From assembly GCA_002409525.1 (NCBI GenBank), contig DHNM01000042.1:1-5662 (forward strand): a DNA stretch of 5,662 nucleotides, written 5' to 3'. The notes under the pieces are model-generated. The model did no database searches, was not told the DNA's origin, and saw nothing but the letters and a program-made list of their open reading frames with translations. The position numbers and the translations under genes were made by a program. Shown here one piece after another: positions 4,305 to 5,662 of the stretch; the first letter of the stretch is position 1, and each line of letters starts with the position of its first letter. The DNA comes from Eubacterium sp. UBA5416. Its GTDB lineage: Bacteria > Bacillota > Clostridia > Lachnospirales > Lachnospiraceae.

Positions 4305-4731
4305 TGTTATCACCGCCTTCTAAGTCTGCACGAGAAACAATTTTACATTTGCACGGTAACTTATGCATAGCAAGGCGTAATGCTTCACGGGCTGTCTCTT
4401 CTGAGACACCTGCTATTTCGAACAATACACGGCCTGGCTTTACAACTGCTACCCAGTATTCAAGAGCGCCTTTGCCGGAACCCATACGAGTTTCTGCAGG
4501 TTTTGCAGTTACTGGCTTATCCGGGAATATTTTAATCCAGACTTTCCCGCCACGTTTAATAAAACGAGTCATAGCGACACGGGCAGCCTCTATCTGATTT
4601 GATTTGATCCAGCAAGGTTCAGTAGCGATCAGCCCATAATCGCCATAGCTGATTTTGTTTCCCCTTAAAGCCTTGCCTTTCATAGATCCACGAAATTGTT
4701 TACGACGTTTTACTCTCTTTGGCATTAACAT
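4294..4731 (-). CDS. rplP: 50S ribosomal protein L16
   Basis: L16 organises the A-site and peptidyl-transferase region of 23S rRNA and joins late in 50S assembly. The 145-residue product opens MLMPKRVKRRKQFRGSMKG. It has the family signatures RGGKVWIKIFPDKPVT (60-75) and TRMGSGKGALEYWVAVVKPG (81-100), and the later AREALRLAMHKLP (114-126). ATG at 4731 is only 2 nt past the rpsC stop. A purine run GGAAGGGAG in the rpsC 3' end (4744-4752) stands 12 nt upstream. A second ATG at 4725 (MPKRVK) would be 18 nt away, so 4731 is preferred. Its end overlaps rpmC by 11 nt. Confidence 0.97.
   Translation of the reverse strand: MLMPKRVKRRKQFRGSMKGKALRGNKISYGDYGLIATEPCWIKSNQIEAARVAMTRFIKRGGKVWIKIFPDKPVTAKPAETRMGSGKGALEYWVAVVKPGRVLFEIAGVSEETAREALRLAMHKLPCKCKIVSRADLEGGDNSEN
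4309..4319 (-). promoter_or_regulatory. rpmC ribosome binding site inside rplP
   Basis: AAGGCGGTGAT matches the extended anti-Shine-Dalgarno complement AAGGAGGTGAT with one mismatch. It ends 4 nt before the GTG at 4304 (8 nt counted from the GGCGG core). It is encoded within the last codons of rplP (EGGD), so the L16 tail and L29 initiation share the same bases. Confidence 0.8.
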
Positions 4732-4733
4732 AA

Positions 4734-5390
4734 TTATTTACCGCTCCCTTCCTTATCTCCTTTGGTTGGAAGTATTTCGCCATTGTAGACCCACGCTTTT
4801 ACGCCAACTTTTCCGTAAGTTGTGTCTGCTTCTGCGAAACCGTAGTCGATATCTGCGCGTAATGTCTGCAGCGGGATTGTACCCTCACTGTAAAACTCTG
4901 TACGAGCCATATCAGCTCCACCAAGGCGGCCGGATACTGATGTTTTGACGCCTTGCGCTCCAGCTCTCATCGTTCTCTGCATCGTGGACTTCATAGCACG
5001 GCGGAAGGAAATACGATTTTCTAGCTGAAGGGCGATGTTCTCTGCTACAAGCTGAGCATCACGATCCGGTTTTTTAACTTCTCTGATATCAACGATCAGC
5101 TTTTTGTCTGTATATTTTTTGAGTTCGTTTTTTGTTTTATCTATTTCAGATCCGCCTTTGCCAATGACAATGCCGGGTTTTGCTGTATAGATAATCACTT
5201 TTGCTCTGCCAGACGCCCTCTCAATTTCAATTCTTGAAATTCCTGCGCCATATAATTTCCTTTTTAAAAAGTTTCTGATATTATAATCTTCAACTAAATA
5301 ATCGGCGAAATCTCCTTCTGCATACCATTTTGAATCCCAGTCTTTGATGACTCCGACTCTGATGCCATGTGGGTTAACTTTCTGTCCCAT
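4734..5390 (-). CDS. rpsC: 30S ribosomal protein S3
   Basis: S3 lines the mRNA entry channel in the 30S head, where it contributes to the ribosome's mRNA helicase activity. The 218-residue product opens MGQKVNPHGIRVGVIKDWDS. It contains a type II KH domain with the loop GIVIGKGG at 73-80 and the C-terminal S3 domain with GRLGGADMARTE (154-165) and TYGKVGVKAWVY (191-202). The tail PTKGDKEGSGK is short and charged. ATG at 5390 follows AAGGAGGG at 5396-5403, which overlaps the rplV TAA stop as TAAGGAGG. Two nt separate it from rplP, so coupled translation is likely. Confidence 0.98.
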   Translation of the reverse strand: MGQKVNPHGIRVGVIKDWDSKWYAEGDFADYLVEDYNIRNFLKRKLYGAGISRIEIERASGRAKVIIYTAKPGIVIGKGGSEIDKTKNELKKYTDKKLIVDIREVKKPDRDAQLVAENIALQLENRISFRRAMKSTMQRTMRAGAQGVKTSVSGRLGGADMARTEFYSEGTIPLQTLRADIDYGFAEADTTYGKVGVKAWVYNGEILPTKGDKEGSGK

Positions 5391-5401
5391 TATTACCCTC
5401 C

Positions 5402-5662
5402 TTATCTTTCATCTAACACGATAGAGATATGACTGTTTCTCTTTTCGATCCGATACGCTCTGCCCTGTGCTCTAGGTTTAATTCTCTTCATAATGGGTGC
5501 TTTATTCGCGTAGCACTCTGCTATATAGAGATTTTCTTTACTTAATCCGTTATTATTTTCAGCGTTTGCAGCAGCGGATTCCAGCAGTTTTTTGATTACA
5601 CTTGAAGCGTATCTCGGGTTATAGGTCAGGATGCCGAGTGCAGTCTCAACATCTTTTCCACG
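5402..5662 (-). CDS. rplV: 50S ribosomal protein L22, N-terminus cut off by window edge
   Basis: L22 contacts all six domains of 23S rRNA; its long beta-hairpin lines the narrowest part of the exit tunnel. Reading from the right edge in frame gives 86 residues and a TAA stop; some 35-40 N-terminal residues should lie outside. The visible part begins RGKDVETALGILTYNPRYAS and runs through VIKKLLESAAANAENN (22-37). The tunnel-hairpin region APIMKRIKPRAQGRAYRIEKR (55-75) is followed by the end HISIVLDER. The hairpin arginine-rich sequence is intact. Its TAA is the first part of TAAGGAGG, the rpsC ribosome binding site. Confidence 0.97.
   Translation of the reverse strand, partial: RGKDVETALGILTYNPRYASSVIKKLLESAAANAENNNGLSKENLYIAECYANKAPIMKRIKPRAQGRAYRIEKRNSHISIVLDER

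Overview
This window is the middle of a bacterial S10-spc ribosomal protein operon, lying entirely on the minus strand. The transcribed order, from the right edge to the left, is rplV (partial), rpsC, rplP, rpmC, rpsQ, rplN, rplX, rplE, rpsN (zinc-ribbon type), rpsH, rplF, rplR, rpsE (partial). The gene order, strong AAGGAGG-like ribosome binding sites, zinc-type S14 and protein sequences point to a Firmicute of class Clostridia. Lachnospiraceae is my best guess, from recollection of the family's ribosomal proteins and not from a search. All thirteen genes look intact, with no frameshift or missing signature region; only rplV and rpsE are cut, by the window edges.

From 5662 to 2359 the operon is tightly packed. 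Gaps are 2 to 25 nt, rplP and rpmC overlap by 11 nt, and several stop codons lie inside the next gene's Shine-Dalgarno sequence. The same compact style resumes from rplF to rpsE (1350 to 1).

The compactness breaks twice, on either side of rpsH. The rpsN-rpsH gap (260 nt) and the rpsH-rplF gap (346 nt) are filled mainly by tandem copies of one structured repeat of about 112 bp. Two full copies lie upstream of rpsH (117 and 111 bp). Two more (112 bp each) plus a 35-bp shortened copy lie downstream. In the transcribed strand each full copy holds two hairpins, called A and B here. Both are framed by the same arms, CUUAGCGA on the left and GAGCUUAG on the right. Between the two arrays, six of the seven differences in hairpin B form three compensated base-pair changes, so pairing appears to be conserved. 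In both places the first copy begins directly at the stop codon, in the identical context TGGTGACCG. This repeat family is the part of the window that ordinary ribosomal annotation does not explain.

The genes encode parts of both ribosomal subunits: S3, S17, S14, S8 and S5 of the 30S, and L22, L16, L29, L14, L24, L5, L6 and L18 of the 50S. They are presumably co-transcribed for balanced ribosome assembly. The repeats would be part of that abundant mRNA and leave rpsH as a separated cistron in the middle of the operon.
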